Shown in pieces: positions 1-12,816 of a stretch of 64,000 nt of DNA; the stretch's first letter is position 1, and every line of letters starts with the position of its first letter. The notes beneath the pieces were generated by a model. The model made no database searches. It was given only the letters and a program-made list of their open reading frames with translations, and was not told the DNA's origin. The translations under genes and the position numbers were made by a program. This DNA comes from Symsagittifera roscoffensis (Eukaryota > Xenacoelomorpha > Acoela > Convolutidae): NCBI RefSeq assembly GCF_963678635.1, contig NC_087064.1:41691165-41755164 (forward strand), in the 5' to 3' direction.

Positions 1-1140
1 GCTGGTCCTATGGATAATTCATGAAACAGTCTATTAAGTTCGTATTGTTGATTTCCAATAACGAATTTTGTAGAACGACGCAATTGTTCATCTAATCGCA
101 TTTGATTGTATGCACTATTCATATCGGCTGTGGTACAATAGTGTCCGTTCATTTTTGTAGGTAATACTTGTATGGGTTCTATGGGCCAAATGCATTTTGA
201 TTCATCAAGTAGAGAATTTTATCATCGTGCGTCTGAAACAATTTTTAGTGATTCTCCTATAGCAAGAATAGTTATTGGGTTTATAAATAAATTTTTTCCT
301 TCGGGTTGTTCTTTTTTACTGGTGATATAATTTCATAATGTTCAAGAATGTCAAGAAGTCTGTTTACATTGTCTCTCAAATGTTTTGGTACTTTACTTGC
401 GCGTTGTTTTTTGAAAACCGCGTCGGATTTCAGTGGAAGGTGTAGTGGTGAATGTCTTTTTTACCATCAAACTTTGATGTAGCACAAACCAGCGGACTTT
501 TTAATATTAAATCTGCTAATTGTTCAAATTTCTTGTTGGTTAAATTGAGAATGTTGAAAATTCAATGTTGTTCAATTGTGTGGTTGGCAATTTGAAATGT
601 TGGTTTAAAAAAGAGGGTTTTTGTGAAAAACTGTCGAGTAAAGTGTGTTATTTTTAATGAAAAATTCTTCATTAAGAAGTTGATTGACAAATATCTAATA
701 GTTTTATCTAATAACTCTATATGCCTTTTCTTGTGTAAGGTAAAAAGTTGCATTTGTTCCACAATATCCAAGGAGTCCTAAAAGAAAAAAATGATTTCAT
801 ATGGTGAGTTACTATATACATGTAATCCTATGGTATCTACGTTTGTGTTTTTAGCGTATTTGATAGTTGAAATCATTACTCTAAAAAAATTATGGATTGG
901 TTTGAATTCAAACTTAGGCATATAAAGTTCCTGTGTATTTGGTCGTTGTTACACTGGTGAATATGGTTGATGGAAAAATTATACGGATGTCCTGTTAATG
1001 GTCTTCATTGTTTTTTACGTGATTTCATAAAACTTTATAAATTTTTGAAAAAATGGGGGTTGTTTATTTAGTCTTTGCAAAAAAGTTGAAAATGTTTCAT
1101 TGAGTTTATTAGATTTATCTTTTATTTGCAATTTACCGTT
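1..1140 (-). pseudogene. F remnant: RT N-terminal part and protease-RT linker (cut by window edge)
   Basis: Positions 1-130 on the minus strand give a piece of RT (FNRL..., then QMRLDEQLRR, then NGHYCTTADMN), the fingers/palm region seen better at 4869-5057 and 50255-50527. Positions 150-1140 match the linker before RT found in every unit (LLDKTIRYLS..., open at 562-771). Several stops and shifts are present and nothing is likely to be made. Confidence 0.7.
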
Positions 1141-1740
1141 TCGGATGTTTGTAGTTGAGTCAAATTAAGTAATAAATGGGATTCCGACTATGTTATGTTT
1201 AATATCTGTGATGTAAAATAATTGTTTGAAATGTTTTAGCAGGAGATTTTTTTGTTCCATTATTCGTGTTGGTATGTGGAATAAGTGAATTTTTCCGTCA
1301 TTCGATATGTTGATAAGGTTAGCGTATGCGCTTGAGTCGATTGAAAATATTATTTCAAGATTTGGTGGTTGAAAATTTTCGTTTTTGGGCTTTCTAGAAG
1401 TATTGGGATTATCCATTTTTTTGGGGGTTGGTACTTTATTAGTTGTTTTCTGGTATACATTATTCAGACTTGAAACATTTTCAATTATATGTGGAGTGTA
1501 GTTCGCAGCAGCTTGACTGTTTTTTGTTTCTTGAAAATTTAAATTGATGGAATCATTTTTGTAATAGTTCGATTCAATTGGTTTTTTATATTCATGATTT
1601 ATTTCAAGCTTGTTAATAATTACTGTGCTTTTTGTATCGCTTCCGTCATCTGTGCTTTCAAAGTGTATGTGGTTTAGTTGTAATTCTGAAGTTTCTATTT
1701 TGTCAATGGTCTTGTTTCATTTGTAGAGTGTACTTGGTTG
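1141..1740 (-). pseudogene. F remnant: protease region
   Basis: The frame at 1165-1416 (83 codons) contains NLEIIFSIDSSAYANLI and ends IVGIPFIT. The latter resembles the I(L)G..F strand of retroelement aspartic proteases, and IDSSA may be the decayed active-site D(T/S)GA. Equivalent sequences lie at 51490-51750 and 56590-56840. Upstream on the minus strand (to about 1740) is low-complexity sequence without a recognised domain. Confidence 0.5.
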
Positions 1741-2935
1741 ATTTTTATTTGATTTTTTGGTGTACTACTTCTGTAGTTTCGATTTGGCTTGTTTGAATAT
1801 TGAGAACTTTTTCTTGATTCGTTTTGATAGTCGTTGTTCCTTTTTCTAGCTTTATCACGGGATCTATTATTATAATTTTTTAAGGGCCTGTTTGTAGGGT
1901 GGTTTTGTGGTTTTTTGTTTGAGTAATTCCAGTCTCGATTGTTTGAATAGTATTGATTTCGAGTATTTGAATAGTTTCGGTTCCGATTATTTAAAGAATT
2001 TCTTGAACGGTCATTGGAATTGTATCTATTCTGAGAGTTTGAATTTGAGCGGTTTCTATTATAGTTTGAGTGATTGCTTTTATTTAAGTTTGATCTAGAG
2101 TAATTATCTGATACTGATTGTTTCGACTCTTTGATCTGCTATATCTTTTTTGTGAGTAGTTTTGCGGATTTCGTCAATTTGTTGATTTTCTGCGAAAACT
2201 ATTTTAGTATGGGGATTGTGATCTGTTATTACAAGAGCTATTGATTAGGTAAGTTTTGATCTTTTTTCAAGTATTGATAAAAAGATTTGTTTGGTTATTT
2301 GTGTTTTAGTGGTCTATATAATGTGTCTTGTTGTTTTTGTCTACAATCAGCAATGCTACATCGATATCTACAACAACAATTACACCAATTTTTGAATGAT
2401 GGTTTGCTTTTAAAATTTGAACTCTTTCCATAGATGTTTATGATCTGAGTTATTTTTTTTTTGCTAGTTCATTGTCAGAGTCTGGAATAATCTTAGTTTG
2501 TGGAGTTGTTTTTTGAACCTTGCGTACATATTCAAATTTTATATTCTCTGCTTCCTCTAGTTTCATTGTGACTTGAGCTTGATCTTGTTTGTCCATTTGT
2601 TTTCGAAAATGAAAATCAGGTTCCCGGATTGATGATGAATGTGATGCTTTTTTTTTTCTTGCAATTTTTGGTAATTGTTGTGTTAGAGATATCATTAGAA
2701 ATTTTGTCATTTTCGTGATGTTGAATCTTGTGCATTAAGAGAAAATGCTTTTCGTGTAAGAGTTTTTTCTTTCTGCGAGTTGTTTTATTGTTTCGTTCTG
2801 GAGTCGATTATTTTCAATGCATAAAACTCTTTTATGTTGTTTGTTTTGTTCAAAGTCAAACATTTTGGAAAAGTGTTGAGTTTTAAAACTTGGTTTTGGT
2901 ACTTGTTGAGTATAGTTATGTTCTTGTTGTTGATT
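1741..2935 (-). pseudogene. F remnant: gag with nucleocapsid knuckle
   Basis: Minus-strand translation near 2395-2335 gives WCN-C-C and CSIADCRQKQQD, a decayed zinc knuckle followed by the conserved RQKQQD segment, clearer at 52580-53128. The open piece 2450-2710 (TKFLMISLTQQLPKIARKK...) is the preceding gag region. The plus-strand frame at 1907-2098 is only the antisense of repetitive Asn/Arg-rich gag sequence. The end at about 2935 is the junction with the integrase of the next unit. Confidence 0.65.
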
Positions 2936-3860
2936 TTGTAATTTTACGTCTACTGAACATTCGGTGTACTTTCTATCGTTTCCGTTAATTGTACATCGAA
3001 GAAATTTTTTTAGTGAGTGGTTAATGCCTTCAACTTGTCCGTTTGTCTATCCATAGGGCATGTGAGGTTCTTGGTTTATGTTTAATATTGTAAAGACGAC
3101 ACAGTGTAATTAATTCGTTTTTTATGAAATCTGTTCCATTATTTGTAACAAGGATTTCGAGAAATCCGAATTTTGCTATCCAATGTTCATATAGTGTGGT
3201 GTAAGCTTAATAAGCGTTAAAATGGAGTACAGGATTGAGTGCCACATAGTGTGTAGGTGCATCCACTCTTACCATTATATACGAACTTCATTTTGAGGAC
3301 GGGGACAAAGGGCCTTTGGTATTGAAGGAGATTCTGTGATTGAAATATTAACTTTGTCGTTTTTAGTCTTGTTTTTCTGCTATCTGTTTTTGGTGTGGAA
3401 ACTATTTATTCAATTGACTTGTAATGCAATCAATACAAAAGTATTTATTATCCAAACTGGTGCGGTGAAGTTTGAAATACGACTAAAATTCAGCATAGTG
3501 GTAGAAAGGGTACTTTTGTGTTTTGATGGTGGAATTCTAAAAAGTCAGTGTTTTCATTTATTGTTGTATTGTTAAAATTTCAAAAATATAGGAGTATTTT
3601 CTTGTTTTCTAATGTTGTGATATCTGCTTCTATGTATTTATACCAAGATTTGACGCCAAATGTCGGATGACAGGGTGGGTCGAGATTTTGATGTTTTTGT
3701 AATAACTGAATTGTCAACCTTTCAGTGTTGGGGGAAAAATTTGAATTTCACTTTTGGATAGAGGGATATTATCTAAAGGATCTTGTACATCAAATACTTT
3801 TTTGATTGTGTGTTTTCGAGCTGTATATGAAGGGCTTGCCAAGTTTATCATATTATTTTC
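2936..3860 (-). pseudogene. F remnant: integrase core and connection
   Basis: On the minus strand the 3' end of an integrase core is visible (VRVD..., VALNPVL..., NGTDFI..., then a G-V-EG motif near 3040). The D and D-N-G motif positions are recognisable by comparison with 6117-6362 and 7518-7763. The stretch 3590-3860 is the RNase H-integrase connection (VFDVQDPLDNIPLS). The frames are broken. The core stops soon after the catalytic Glu region and joins gag directly at about 2935. Confidence 0.7.
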
Positions 3861-4590
3861 TTCATAGAGATTTTTCATAGTGATTGTTTTGGCAATCTAG
3901 ATATAGTGGAAAATGTTCTAAGCTGTTTGTTCGCTTAGTATCAGAGTCTGTTTTTACTGCGTATTTACATTTTAATCGTGGTGATGTTTCTCCTTTTACG
4001 AGAAAGATTTTTTTGTGGTTTTTCTATAGTTGTTTTTCGTGTAAGGAGTTCAAGCGGTGTATTTCGACTAAGTGTATCCAGTAAACCAAGATTTTTGCCT
4101 CCTGTCCGAAATATATGTAGTTTTGGAAAGATCATTAGAGTTCGTTGAAATCTGTATACTCTATGATTTGGATTCGATTTCTGTGTGAAAAAAAAAATTA
4201 TGGCTTTTTGATCTCTTAAAAAAACTGTTGGGTGTTTTGAGCCAAAGATTGAGAATTCATGCTCTGTTAGTGCATACTTCATGGCTGTACAATCTCTCGT
4301 AACTGTACAGAGTCCGAGTTCTGCTTGTGTAAAAAGTCTTGATATTACTATTAAAAGGTTTATTTTATTAGTGCCTTAATGTGATTGCAAAAAAACTGCG
4401 CGAATTCCAAAATTGGAAGCATCGCACATAGCGTAAAAAAGCTGGTTTAGATCTGGAATTCTATTTGAGATTTGTTCTGTGAGAAGAGGTTTAACTTTAT
4501 CGAAGCGTTTTTGATGTTCTAAAGTTAAGTTGAACTTATTTTGTTGTCTAAGAGTATTATAGAATGGTCTAAGACATAAATGCAATTTAT
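3861..4590 (-). pseudogene. F remnant: RNase H
   Basis: The open pieces 4376-4585 (LRPFYNTLRQQNKFN...YAMCDASNFGIRAVFLQSH) and 3965-4282 (MKYALTEHEFSIFGSKHPTVF...HRVYRFQRTL...DTLSRNTPLELL) together span the domain. CDASNFGI is the first catalytic Asp block of Gypsy RNase H and DTLSR its usual end. A frame break lies between them near 4290-4375. Confidence 0.82.
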
Positions 4591-5640
4591 AAATTTATTT
4601 GCTTTAAGAACTTTAACATTCCAGGGAACTCGTGGATTTTTTTTTTAATTTGATGGTGGTTGGAGTTTTAAATTGCATCTATTCGGGATTATAAAGGTGT
4701 TTTTGTAGTGCCTTCAACAATATGTCCCAGGAATTTTACACAAGTGAGGAAATTTTGTGATTTATCTGGAGCTGCTCTCATGTCTTCTTTTAACAAGTTT
4801 TGGTGAAATTTATCTAAAACTGTAAACAATTTCTGTTTAACTTGATATTTTATGAAAATATCGTCTTATTAATTTAAAACGTTTTGGATGAGGATTAGTG
4901 GTTTGAAATTGTTGCTCATAAGTACAAAAAATGCTGCTGGTCCTATGGATAAGTCATGAAACCGTCTATTAAACTCGTATTGTTGATTTCCAATATTGAA
5001 ATTTGTGAAACAACGCAATTGTTCATCTAATGGCATTTGATTGTATGCGCAATTCATATCGGCTGTGGTACAATAGTGTCCGTTTATCTTTATAAGTAAT
5101 ACTTGTATGGGTTCTATGGGCCAACTGCATTTTGATTCATCAAGTAGAGAGTTTTATCATTGTTCGTCTGAAACAGTTTTCAGTGATTCTCCTTTAGCAA
5201 GAATAGTTACTGGGTTTATGAGTAAATGTTTACCTTCGAGTTCTTGTTCTTTTTTACTGTAACATAATTTCATAGTGTTCAAGAATGTCAAGAAGTCTGT
5301 TTACTTTGTCTCAAATGTATTGGTACTTTAATTGCGCGTTGTTTTTTGAAAATCGAGTCGGATTTCAGTGGAAGGTTTAGTGGTGAATGTCTTTTTTTAC
5401 CATCAAACTTTGATGTAGCTAAAACCATGGGACTTTTTAATAGTAAATCCGGTAATTGATCAAAGTCTTGTTGGTTAATTTGAAAATGATGAAAATTCAA
5501 TGTTGTTCAATTGCGTCATTGGAAATTTGGAACGTTGGTTTAAAAAAGGGGGTTTTTGTGAAAAAATTTCGAGTCAAGTGTGTTATTTTTAATGAAAAGT
5601 TCTTCGTTAAGAAGTTGATTGACAAATATGGCTTTTGTTG
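4591..5640 (-). pseudogene. F remnant: RT and protease-RT linker
   Basis: 4869-5057 encodes NCAYNQMPLDEQLRCF...FDLSIGPAAFF, the conserved palm region. Just downstream in sense (4885-4858) the active-site YxDD block is replaced by two consecutive stops followed by DD (TAA TAA GAC GAT), a lesion shared with most other units. Thumb-region sequence follows down to about 4591. 5130-5640 is the linker. Confidence 0.75.
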
Positions 5641-7040
5641 ATAGGGTTTTGTGGTTTAAAATTGTACTTCTTAAGAGTATTATAGAATATCTTCGGTAAA
5701 ATATATCAGGATCACGGATTGATGATGAATGTGATGCTCTCTTTTTTCTTGCAATTTTTGGTAATTGTTGTGTTAGAGATATCATTAGAAATTTTGTCAT
5801 TTTCGTAATGTTGAATCTTGTGCATTAAGAGAAAATGCTTTTCGTTTAAGAGTTTTTTTCTTTCTGCGAGTTGGTTTATTGTTTTGTTCTGGAGTCGATT
5901 TCAATGCATAAAACTCTTTTTTGTTGTTTGTTTTGTTCAGAGTCAAATATTTTGGAAAATTGTTGAGTTTTAAAACTTGGTTTTGGTACTTGTTGAGTAT
6001 AGTTATGTTCTTGTTGTTGATTTTGTAATTTTACGTCTATTGAACATTCGGTGTACTTTCTATCGTTTTCGTTAATTATTTATCGAAGAAATTCTTTTAG
6101 TGAGTGGTTCATGCCTTCAACTTGTCCGTTTGTCCATGCATAGGGCATTTGAGGTTCTTGGTTTATGTTCAATATTGTACAGACGACACAGTGTAATTAT
6201 TTCGTTTTTTATGAAATCTGTTCCATTATTTGTAACTAGGATTTCGAGAAGTCCGAATTTTGCTATCCAATCTTCATACAATGTGGTGTAAGCATAATAA
6301 GCGTTAAAATGGGGTACAGGATTGAGTGCCACATAGTGTGTAAATGCATCCACTCTTACCATTATATACGAACTTCATTTTGAGGACGGGGATAAAGGGC
6401 CTTTGGTATTGAAGGAGATTCTATGATTGAAATATTAACTTTGTCCTTTTTAGTCTTGTTTTTCTGCTATCTGCTTTTGGTGTGGAAACTATTTATTCAA
6501 TTGACTTGTTATGCAATCAATACAAAAGTATTTTTTATCAAAATTGATGCGGTGAATTTTGAAATACGACTAAGTTTCAGCATAGTGGTAGAAAGGGTAC
6601 TTTTGTGTCTTGATGGTGGAATTCTAAAAAGTCAGTGTTTTCATTTATTGTTGTTTGTTAAAATTTCAAAAATATAGGAGTATTTCCTTGTTTTCTAATG
6701 TTGTGATATCTGCTTCTATGTATTTCTGCCAAGATTTGACGCCAAATGTCTGATGACAGGGTGGGTCGAGATTTTGATGTTTTTGTAATAACTGAATTGT
6801 CAGACTTTCAGTGTTAGGGGAAAAAACTTGAATTTCACTTCTGGATAGAGGGATATTATCTAAAGGATCTTGTACATCAAATATTTTTTTGATTGTGTGT
6901 TTTCGAGTTGTATATGGAGGGCTTGACAAGTTTATTATATCCGTGATGTCTTCTTTTTTTTTAATAATGGGAACGATTTTTTTTTCGTTGTGTTTTTGTT
7001 GATAGGGTTTAGTTGTTAGGGTTATTGGGTGGCTTTTGTT
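5641..7040 (-). pseudogene. F remnant: gag piece + integrase core + connection, tandem copy 1
   Basis: This 1.4-kb segment is directly repeated at 7041-8440. It holds a short gag piece (TKFLMISLTQQLPKIARKK, near 5800-5740), the gag/integrase junction near 6010, an integrase core at 6117-6362 (VRVDAFTHYVALNPVPHFNAYYAYTTLYE...VTNNGTDFI; the second D of D-N-G is N here) and the connection at 6666-6929 (KKIFDVQDPLDNIPLSRSEI). The plus-strand frame at 6423-6677 is hydrophobic but antisense. Confidence 0.82.
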
Positions 7041-8440
7041 GATAGGGTTTTGTGGTTTAAAATTGTACTTCTTAAGAGTATTATAGAATATCTTCGGTAA
7101 AATATATCAGGATCACGGATTGATGATGAATGTGATGCTCTCTTTTTTCTTGCAATTTTTGGTAATTGTTGTGTTAGAGATATCATTAGAAATTTTGTCA
7201 TTTTCGTAATGTTGAATCTTGTGCATTAAGAGAAAATGCTTTTCGTTTAAGAGTTTTTTTCTTTCTGCGAGTTGGTTTATTGTTTTGTTCTGGAGTCGAT
7301 TTCAATGCATAAAACTCTTTTTTGTTGTTTGTTTTGTTCAGAGTCAAATATTTTGGAAAATTGTTGAGTTTTAAAACTTGGTTTTGGTACTTTTTGAGTA
7401 TAGTTATGTTCTTGTTGTTGATTTTGTAATTTTACGTCTATTGAACATTCGGTGTACTTTCTATCGTTTTCGTTAATTATTTATCGAAGAAATTCTTTTA
7501 GTGAGTGGTTCATGCCTTCAACTTGTCCGTTTGTCCATGCATAGGGCATTTGAGGTTCTTGGTTTATGTTTAATATTGTAAAGACGACACAGTGTAATTA
7601 TTTCGTTTTTTATGAAATCTGTTCCATTATTTGTAACAAGGATTTCGAGAAATCCGAATTTTGCTATCCAATGTTCATACAATGTGGTGTAAGCATAATA
7701 AGCGTTAAAATGGGGTACAGGATTGAGTGCCACATAGTGTGTAAATGCATCCACTCTTACCATTATATACGAACTTCATTTTGAGGACGGGGATAAAGGG
7801 CCTTTGGTATTGAAGGAGATTCTATGATTGAAATATTAACTTTGTCCTTTTTAGTCTTGTTTTTCTGCTATCTGTTTTTGGTGTGGAAACTATTTATTCA
7901 ATTGACTTGTTATGCAATCAATACAAAAGTATTTTTTATCAAAATTGTTGCGGTGAAGTTTGAAATACGACTAAATTTCAGCATAGTGGTAGAAAGGGTA
8001 CTTTTGTGTCTTGATGGTGGAATTCTAAAAAGTCAGTGTTTTCATTTATTGTTGTATTGTTAAAATTTCAAAAATATAGGAGTATTTCCTTGTTTTCTAA
8101 TGTTGTGATATCTGCTTCTATGTATTTCTGCCAAGATTTGACGCCAAATGTCTGATGACAGGGTGGGTCGAGATTTTGATGTTTTTGTAATAACTGAATT
8201 GTCAGACTTTCAGTGTTAGGGGAAAAACTTGAATTTCACTTCTGGATAGAGGGATATTATCTAAAGGATCTTGTACATCAAATATTTTTTTGATTGTGTG
8301 TTTTCGAGTTGTATATGGAGGGCTTGACAAGTTTATTATATCCGTGATGTCTTCTTTGTTTTAATAATGGGAACGATTTTTTTTTCGTTGTGGTTTTTGT
8401 TGATAGGGTTTAGTTGTTAGGGTTATTGGGTGGGTCTTGT
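7041..8440 (-). pseudogene. F remnant: gag piece + integrase core + connection, tandem copy 2
   Basis: Direct repeat of 5641-7040, offset 1401 bp, with few differences. The integrase core at 7518-7763 differs by a few residues (EHW and FLE against EDW and LLE). Both copies carry the same N for D in the second catalytic position, so both derive from one dead parent. Confidence 0.82.
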
Positions 8441-10489
8441 TGATAGGGTTATTGTTTTTTATCCATATTGAATAAGCGTTAACTAAACAGGATTTAAATG
8501 TTCTTTTCTTCATAAACATTCTTCATAGTTATTGTTTTTGCAATCTAGATATAGTGGAAAATGTTCTAAGCTGTTTGTTTGCTTAGTATCAGAGTCTGTT
8601 TTTACTGCGTGTTTACATTTTAATCGTGGTGATGTTTCGTCTTTTACGAGAAAGATTTTTTTGTGCTTTTTCTATAGTTGTTTTTCGTGAAAGGAGTTCA
8701 AGCGGTGTATTTCGACTAAGTGTATCCAGTAAACCAAGATTTTTGCCTCCTGTCCGAAATAAATGTAGTTTTGGAAATATCATTAGAGGTCGTTGAAATC
8801 TGTATACTCAATGATTTGGATTCGATTTCTGTGTGAAAAAAAATTATGCCTTTTTGATCTCTTAAAAAAACTGTTGGGTGTTTTGAGCCAAAGATTGAGA
8901 ATTCATGCTCTGTTAGTGCATATTTCATGGCTGTACAATCTCTCGTAACTGTAGCGAGTCTGAGTTCTGCTTGTGTAAAAAGTCTTGAGTTTACTGATAA
9001 AAGGTTCATTTTATTAGTGCCTTAATGTGATTGCAAAAAACTGCGCGAATTCCATAATTGGAAGCATCGCACATAGCGTAAAAAAGTTGGTCTGGATCTG
9101 GAATTGTATTTGAAAGTTGTTCTGTGAGAAGAGATTTAATTTTATCGAAGCGTTTTTGATGTTCTAAAGTCCAGTTGAACTAATTTTGTTGTCTAAGAGT
9201 TTTATAGAATGGTCTAAGACATAAATGCAATTTATAAACTTATTTGCTTAAGAACTTTAACATTCCAAGGAATTCGTGGACTTTGTTTTAATTTGATGGT
9301 GGTTGGAGTTTTAAATTGCATCTATTCGGGATTATAAAGGTGTTTTTGTAGTGCCTTCAACAATATGTCCCAGGAATTTTACACAAGTGAGGAAATTTTG
9401 TGATTTATCTGGAGCTGCTCTCATGTCTTCTTTTAACAAGTTTTGGTGAAATTTATCTAAAACTGTAAACAATTTCTGTTTAACTTGATATTTTATGAAA
9501 ATATCGTCTTATTAATTTAAAACGTTTTGGATGAGGATTAGTGGTTTGAAATTGTTGCTCATAAGTACAAAAAATGCTGCTGGTCCTATGGATAAGTCAT
9601 GAAACCGTCTATTAAACTCGTATTGTTGATTTTCAATATTGAAATTTGTGAAACAACGCAATTGTTAATCTAATGGCATTTGATTGTATGCGCAATTCAT
9701 ATCGGCTGTGGTACAATAGTGTCCGTTTATCTTTATAAGTAATACTTGTATGGTTCTATGGGCCAACTGCATTTTGATTCATCAAGTAGAGAGTTTTATC
9801 ATTGTGCGTCTGAAACAGTTTTCAATGATTCTCCTTTAGCAAGAATAGTTACTGGGTTTATGAATAAATGTTTATCCGTCGGGTTCTTGTTCTTTTTTAC
9901 TGGTGATATAATTTCATAGTGTTCAAGAAGTTCAAGAAGTCTGTTTACTTTGTCTCAAATGTATTGGTAGTTTGCTTGCGCGTTGTTTTTCGAAAACCGA
10001 GTCGGATTTCAGTGGAACGTGTCTTTTTTTACCATCAAACTTTGATTTAGCTAAAACCAAGGGACTTTTTAATAGTAAATCCGCTAATTGACCAAAGTTT
10101 TGTTGGTTAATTTGAGAATGATGAAAATGCAATGTTGTTCAATTGCGTCATTGGAAATTTGGAACGTTGGTTTAAAAAAGTAGGTTTTTGTGAAAAAATT
10201 TCGAGTCAAGTGTGTAATTTTTAATGGAAAATTCTTCGTTAAGAAGTTGAATGACAAATATCTAATAGTTTTATCTAATAACCCTATATGCCCTTTCTTG
10301 TGAGGGACAAAAGTTGCATTTGTTCCACAATATTCTAAGAGTCCTAAAAGAAAAAAGATTTTAGTTGGTGAGTTACTATATACATGTAATCCTATGGTAT
10401 CTGCGTTTATGTTTTTAGCGTATTTGATAGTTGAAATCTGTACTCTAAAAAAATTATGGATTGGTTTGAATTCAAACCTAGGCATTTAA
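8441..10489 (-). pseudogene. F remnant: RNase H, RT and linker
   Basis: RNase H is at 8716-9230 (open 8716-9009: NLLSVNSRLFTQAELRL...KYALTEHEFSIFGSKHPTV). RT is at about 9240-9740 with the TAATAA lesion at the active site (9505-9520). The linker is at 9780-10485 (open pieces 9932-10132 and 10084-10485). It ends at the short-unit junction. Confidence 0.78.
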
Positions 10490-12816
10490 AGATTTGACGC
10501 CAAATGTCTGATGACATGGTGGGTTGAGATTTTGATGTTTTTGTAATAACTGAAGAGTCAACCTTTCAGTGTTGGGGGAAAAAAATTGAATTTCACTTCT
10601 GGATAGAGGGATAATATCTGAGGGATTTTGTACATCAAATTATTTAATGATTGTGTTTTTTTTGGGCTGTATCTGGAGGGCTTGACAAGTTTATCATATC
10701 CGTGATGTCTTCTTTTTCTAATATTAATAACGATTTTTTTCGTTGTGGTTTTTGTTGATAGAGTTTAGTTGTGTACTGTTTTTTATCCATAATGAATTTG
10801 CTATGGGTTTAAACGGTCTTTTCTTCATAAACCTTCTTCATAGTGATTTTTATGGCAATCTTGATATAGTTGAAAATGTTCTAAGCTGTTTGTTTGCTTA
10901 GTATCAGAGTCTGTTTTTACTGCGTATTTACATTTTAATCGTGGTGATATTTCGTCTTTTACGAGAAAGATTTTTTTTGTGGTTTTTCTATAGTTGTCAT
11001 TGTGTAAGAAGTTCAAGCGGTGTATTTCGACTAAGTGTATCCGGTAAACCAAAATTTTTGCCTCCTGTCGTTATATGTAGTTTTGGAAAAATCATTCGAG
11101 TTCGTTGAAATCTGTATACTCTATGATTTGGATTCGGTTTCTGTGTGAAAAAAAAATTATGGCTTTTTGATCTCTTAAAAAAACTGTTGGGTGTTTTGAG
11201 CCAAGGATTGATAATTCATGCTCTGTTAGTGCATATTTCATGGCTGTACAATCTCTCGTAGCTGTAGAGAGTCTGAGTTCTGCTTGTGTAAAAAGTCTTA
11301 AGTTTAATGAAAAAAGGTACATTTTATTAGTGCCTTGATATGATTGCAAAAAAGCTGCGCAAATTCCAAAATTGGAAGTATTGCACATAGCGTAAAAAAT
11401 TTGGTCTGGATCTGGAATTGTATTTGAAATTTGTTCTGTGAGAAGATATTTAATTTTATCGAAGCGTTTTTGATGTTCTAAAGTCCAGTTGAACTTATTT
11501 TGTTGTCTAAGAGTATTAGAAAATGGTCTAAGACATGAATGCAATTTATAAATTTATTTGTTTAAGAACTTTAACATTCCAAGGAGTTCGTGGATTTTCT
11601 TTTAATTTGATGATGGTTGGAGTTTTAAATTGCATCTATTCGGGATTTTAAAGGTGTTTTTGTAGTGCCTTCAACAATATGTCCCAGGAAATTCACACAG
11701 GTAAGGAAAATTTGGGATTTATCTGGAGCTGCTCTCATGTCTTCTTTTAACAATTTTTGGTGAAACTTATCTAAAACTGTAAACAATTTTTGTTTAACTT
11801 GATATTGTATGAAAATATCGTATTATTAAGTTAAAACGTTTTGGATGAGGATTAGTGGTTTAAAATTGTTACTCATTAGTAAAAAAAAAATGCTGCTGGT
11901 TCTATTGATAAGTCATGAAAAAGTCTATTAAACTTGTATTGTTGATTTACAATATTGAATTTGGTGAAACGACGCAATTGTTCATCTAATATCATTTGAT
12001 TGTATGCGCAATTCATATCGGCTGAGGTACAATAGTGTCCGATTATCTTTATAAGTAATACTTGTATGGGTTCTATGGGCCAACTGCAATTTGATTCATC
12101 AAGTACAGAGTTTTATCATTGTGCGTCTGAAACAGTTTTCAGTGATTCTCCTTTAGCAAGAATAGTTACTGGGTTTATGAGTAAATGTTTTTCCGTCGGG
12201 TTCTTGTTCTTTTTACTGGTGATATAATTTCATAGTGTTCAAGAATGTCAAGAAGTCTGTTTACTTTGTCTCAAATGTATTAGTACTTTGCTTGCGCGTT
12301 GTTTTTTGAAAACCAAGTCGGATTTCAGTGGAAGGTGTAGTGGTGAATGTCTTTTTTTACCATCAAACTTTGATGTAGCTAAAACCAGGGGACTTTATAT
12401 TAGTAAATCCGCTAATTGTTCAAAGTCTTGTTGGTTAATTTGAGAATGATGAAAATTCAAGGTTGTTCAATTGTGTCATTGGAAATTTGGAACGTTGGTT
12501 CAAAAAAGGAGGTTTTTGTGAAAAAATTTCGAGTCAAGTGTGTTATTTTTAATGGAAAATTCTTCGTTAAGAATTTGATTGACAAATATCTACTAGTTTT
12601 ATCTAATAACCCTATATGCCCTTTCTTGTGTAAGGTAAAAAGTTGCATTTGTTCCACAATAGCCTAAGAGTCCTAAAAAAAAGATTTTAGTTGGTGAGTT
12701 ACTATATACATGTAATCCTATGGTATCTGCGTTTGTGTTTTTAGCGTATTTGATAGTTGAAATCTTTACTCTAAAAAATTTATGGATTGGTTTGAATTCA
12801 AACCTAGGCATTTAAA
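10490..12816 (-). pseudogene. F short unit (2.33 kb): connection, RNase H, RT, linker
   Basis: The best-kept RNase H of the array is the open frame at 11092-11544 (LRPFSNTLRQQNKFNWTLEHQKRFDK...CNTSNFGICAAFLQSYQGTNK...). Here the catalytic Asp of CDASN reads Asn. RT is at about 11560-12060 with stops at the active site (11820-11833), and the linker at 12070-12811. Both ends are the same junction, so this is a true monomer of a tandem repeat. Confidence 0.82.

Noticed and set aside
3336-8063. Plus-strand hydrophobic frames (3336-3575, 6423-6677, 7824-8063) that look like small membrane proteins
   Set aside because: They are antisense to the RNase H-integrase connection of family F and vary as that sequence decays; AT-rich antisense DNA gives Phe/Leu/Ile-rich products.
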